NCBI GenBank assembly: GCA_003586115.2 | Contig: QVOM02000057.1 | Coordinates: 3,615,110 to 3,679,109, forward strand | DNA: 64,000 nucleotides | Direction: 5' to 3' | DNA from: Salvator merianae | Lineage: Eukaryota; Chordata; Lepidosauria; Squamata; Teiidae | Shown: one piece after another, positions 62,149 to 64,000 of the stretch | Position numbering within the stretch: position 1 is the first letter of the stretch | How the letters are laid out: each line of letters starts with the position of its first letter | The notes under the pieces: generated by a model | What the model was told of the DNA's origin: nothing | The model's database searches: none | The model's input: the letters and a program-made list of their open reading frames with translations, nothing else | Position numbers and translations under genes: made by a program

Positions 62149-64000
62149 GTGAGAAATATTGTCAAAACTCATAGTGGACTGGGTAGGTTCCTGTCTAGAT
62201 TGACCTCCAGCTTTTCCTACCCTGCGTTATTTATCCAGTTAATTAATTTTACCTCTTCAAGAATTAAATAGGATGCTAAATCATAAGAGCATAAGAACAT
62301 AAGAGGAATCCTGCTGGATCAGGTCACAGCCCATCTAGTCCAGCATCCTGTCTCCCACAGTGTCCACCAACTGCTTCTAGACGTCTCAAGCAGAAGATGA
62401 AGGCAAAACCTTCACCAACCATTGCAGAATTGGCCAAAATCACTGACCACGGTATCAGAGATATAACAAATAGTAACAGTGACCGTGAGTGCCCCTGAAT
62501 TGATTTTAGCTGCTTTTATGCTCCATGTTTTGTTCAGTTGTTTTGAGATTATATTTTAATAGGAAGTGGTATATAAATTATTTATGTATTTACTTATTTG
62601 CATTTTTATCCCTCTCTATAGCCGAAGGTCTCAGGGCGGGTTACAACAATAAAAAAACCAGAATGCAAAATGCACACACTAAAAAAACAGATGTGCCACT
62701 TGTTTAATTTATTTTGCATTCCTATTGGGTTCCTTTGGATTGTCCCATAGGTCTTTCCAAAGCCTAACATCTCTCTTTATTTGGAAGGGTAGGCTAGTTC
62801 ACACTTTCTCCATCAACAGTCTAATTAAAACCACTGGTGGTTTATCTGGAAAAGGGCATTCTGCCCACATTGTAAAACCCAGGGTTTGTATCTTTGATGT
62901 TGCCATGATTTACCACTTCAATATTTCTAAATCTACTTGGGTTTTTCCTTGAATCACTATCTGGTGTTTCTTAACTAAGTACTCCGTAGTCTTCATTTTT
63001 TAACCTATTTCCCTTTCACAGCTTTCAACTTACTGTTATCTGACCTCTATCTGTTGAACTTATCCTCCAATCTGATCTCCCACTTTGTTGATGTACTTTT
63101 CTGTTTCCACTCAGGCCTACTCAACTGGTATCTGAAGTTCCTCTTTAATCACTGCTGCTGCACTAGTCACAGGAGGGCCGTGAACCTCATTGTGTAGAAA
63201 TCGCACATAGAATACAAAACAATAACAACAAGCCTGTATATGCAAGGCATGTTGAAATGTCTGAACTTGGGAAGTCGGGGTACGGGAAGGGAAAGCCATT
63301 AAGGCTACTTGACCTAGCAAGCAAGTTAAAAGGCCAAGGAAATTTAGGTAGGCAAGGAACTAACTGCTCCCTCGCTGGGCAGGGAGTTTTTGTGAACCAT
63401 GTTTTCCACTTTAAGTTGTAGTCAGCGATTTCTGTTTCGGTCCATGAGCCTCCACTTTCTTCAGTGAACTCTGTTCTGGTGTATCTGTGAGTCATGCTCT
63501 TGGGAACCTGGTACCTTGCAATAAAAACGTAACAGGAAAACAAGAATATACAGCAGATGGAGGAAACCACTGCACTCTTGGGCTGCAGAGCAAGGTTGCA
63601 CGTAGAAGTCGCCGCATTACCACAGGCAATTTCCATAACACTCCGAGATAGATTTGGGGCACTAGGAGCGGTTGGAAAATCATTCAGTCCCAAGCCTGCA
63701 AAGAGAGACCAGTTCTCCCCTTCACGAAATAGCGCGAACGCCCCTGAATTTTCGCGTTTATTGCAAAAGGATAAACAACTCTTTCCTCAGACTGCACCTG
63801 ACTTTCTACTCTTCTTATCTTTATGTCCTCTACTTCCCTTTTTCACTCGCTGGGTGAAAAAGTCTAAGTCGTCGAAAAGCTTCCCCAGGGGTACAAATCT
63901 TGCACTCATTTTAGTTGTTCTTTGCAAGTATTTCCCGGCTCTTTCCTGACATAGAATGGCATCTACATTCTATGCGCAATAGCTTCATCCATTTGTGTAA
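62149..64000 (+). other. IL6R intron 2 (partial)
   Basis: No exon resembling the cytokine-receptor domain of IL6R is seen up to the window edge. It contains a CATCTAGTCC-type repeat (62287-62420) and AT-rich LINE-tail-like DNA (about 62500-62720). A 168-codon open frame on the - strand (63693 to 63187) has no family match I recognise. Confidence 0.5.
62287..62420 (+). repeat. CATCTAGTCCAGCATCC-type repeat, head and middle
   Basis: AAGAACATAAGAGGAATCC, CATCTAGTCCAGCATCCTGT, CTCAAGCAGAAGATGAAGGC and AAAACCTTCACC. Confidence 0.85.

Overview
The window is vertebrate nuclear DNA, most likely from a squamate reptile. It has long GT-AG introns, CR1-type LINE tails with ATTCTRTG-like octamers (sauropsid), a clear RTE/Bov-B LINE 3' fragment (typical of squamates), tRNA-derived SINEs and short hairpin-type DNA elements. 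The species call is inference from this repeat mix. There are no bacterial, phage or plasmid features.

Three protein genes lie on the + strand in the order AQP10 - ATP8B2 - IL6R, the order known at human 1q21.3. (1) 193-3945: the last five coding exons of AQP10, an aquaglyceroporin, with both NPA boxes intact; exon 1 is left of the window. (2) About 12.5-48.65 kb: ATP8B2, a P4-ATPase lipid flippase, complete in 27 coding exons that join without a frame break (predicted 1193 aa from the upstream start, 1211 aa from an alternative first exon). Its GC-rich promoter/first exon at 12.5-13.3 kb contains a 142-base assembly gap. A second first exon at 21.17 kb encodes the [12 protein letters not shown]-terminus. 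(3) From 51.5 kb: the first two coding exons of IL6R, the signal-peptide exon (51534-51621) and the Ig-domain exon (61912-62148); the rest lies beyond the right edge.

Between exons the DNA is dense in interspersed repeats: a CATCTAGTCCAGCATCC-type repeat (about 12 loci), a tRNA-derived SINE that often occurs as head-to-tail dimers or trimers, CR1/L2-like and Bov-B LINE 3' ends, foldback/MITE-like hairpins, and several minisatellites.

The most unusual feature is a perfect 278-bp tandem duplication (23202-23479 and 23480-23757) carrying ATP8B2 coding exon 3 with both splice sites. The two copies show no difference, so this is either a very recent in-frame exon duplication or a false duplication in the assembly. 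Other points of note are a roughly 500-bp inverted repeat in ATP8B2 intron 17, a G-quadruplex-prone run just before exon 4, a 440-bp polypyrimidine tract before the catalytic exon 12, and a 75-bp minisatellite that holds a false open frame. I see no new multi-gene system; the three genes belong to known families and are linked by conserved synteny, not by a shared pathway.
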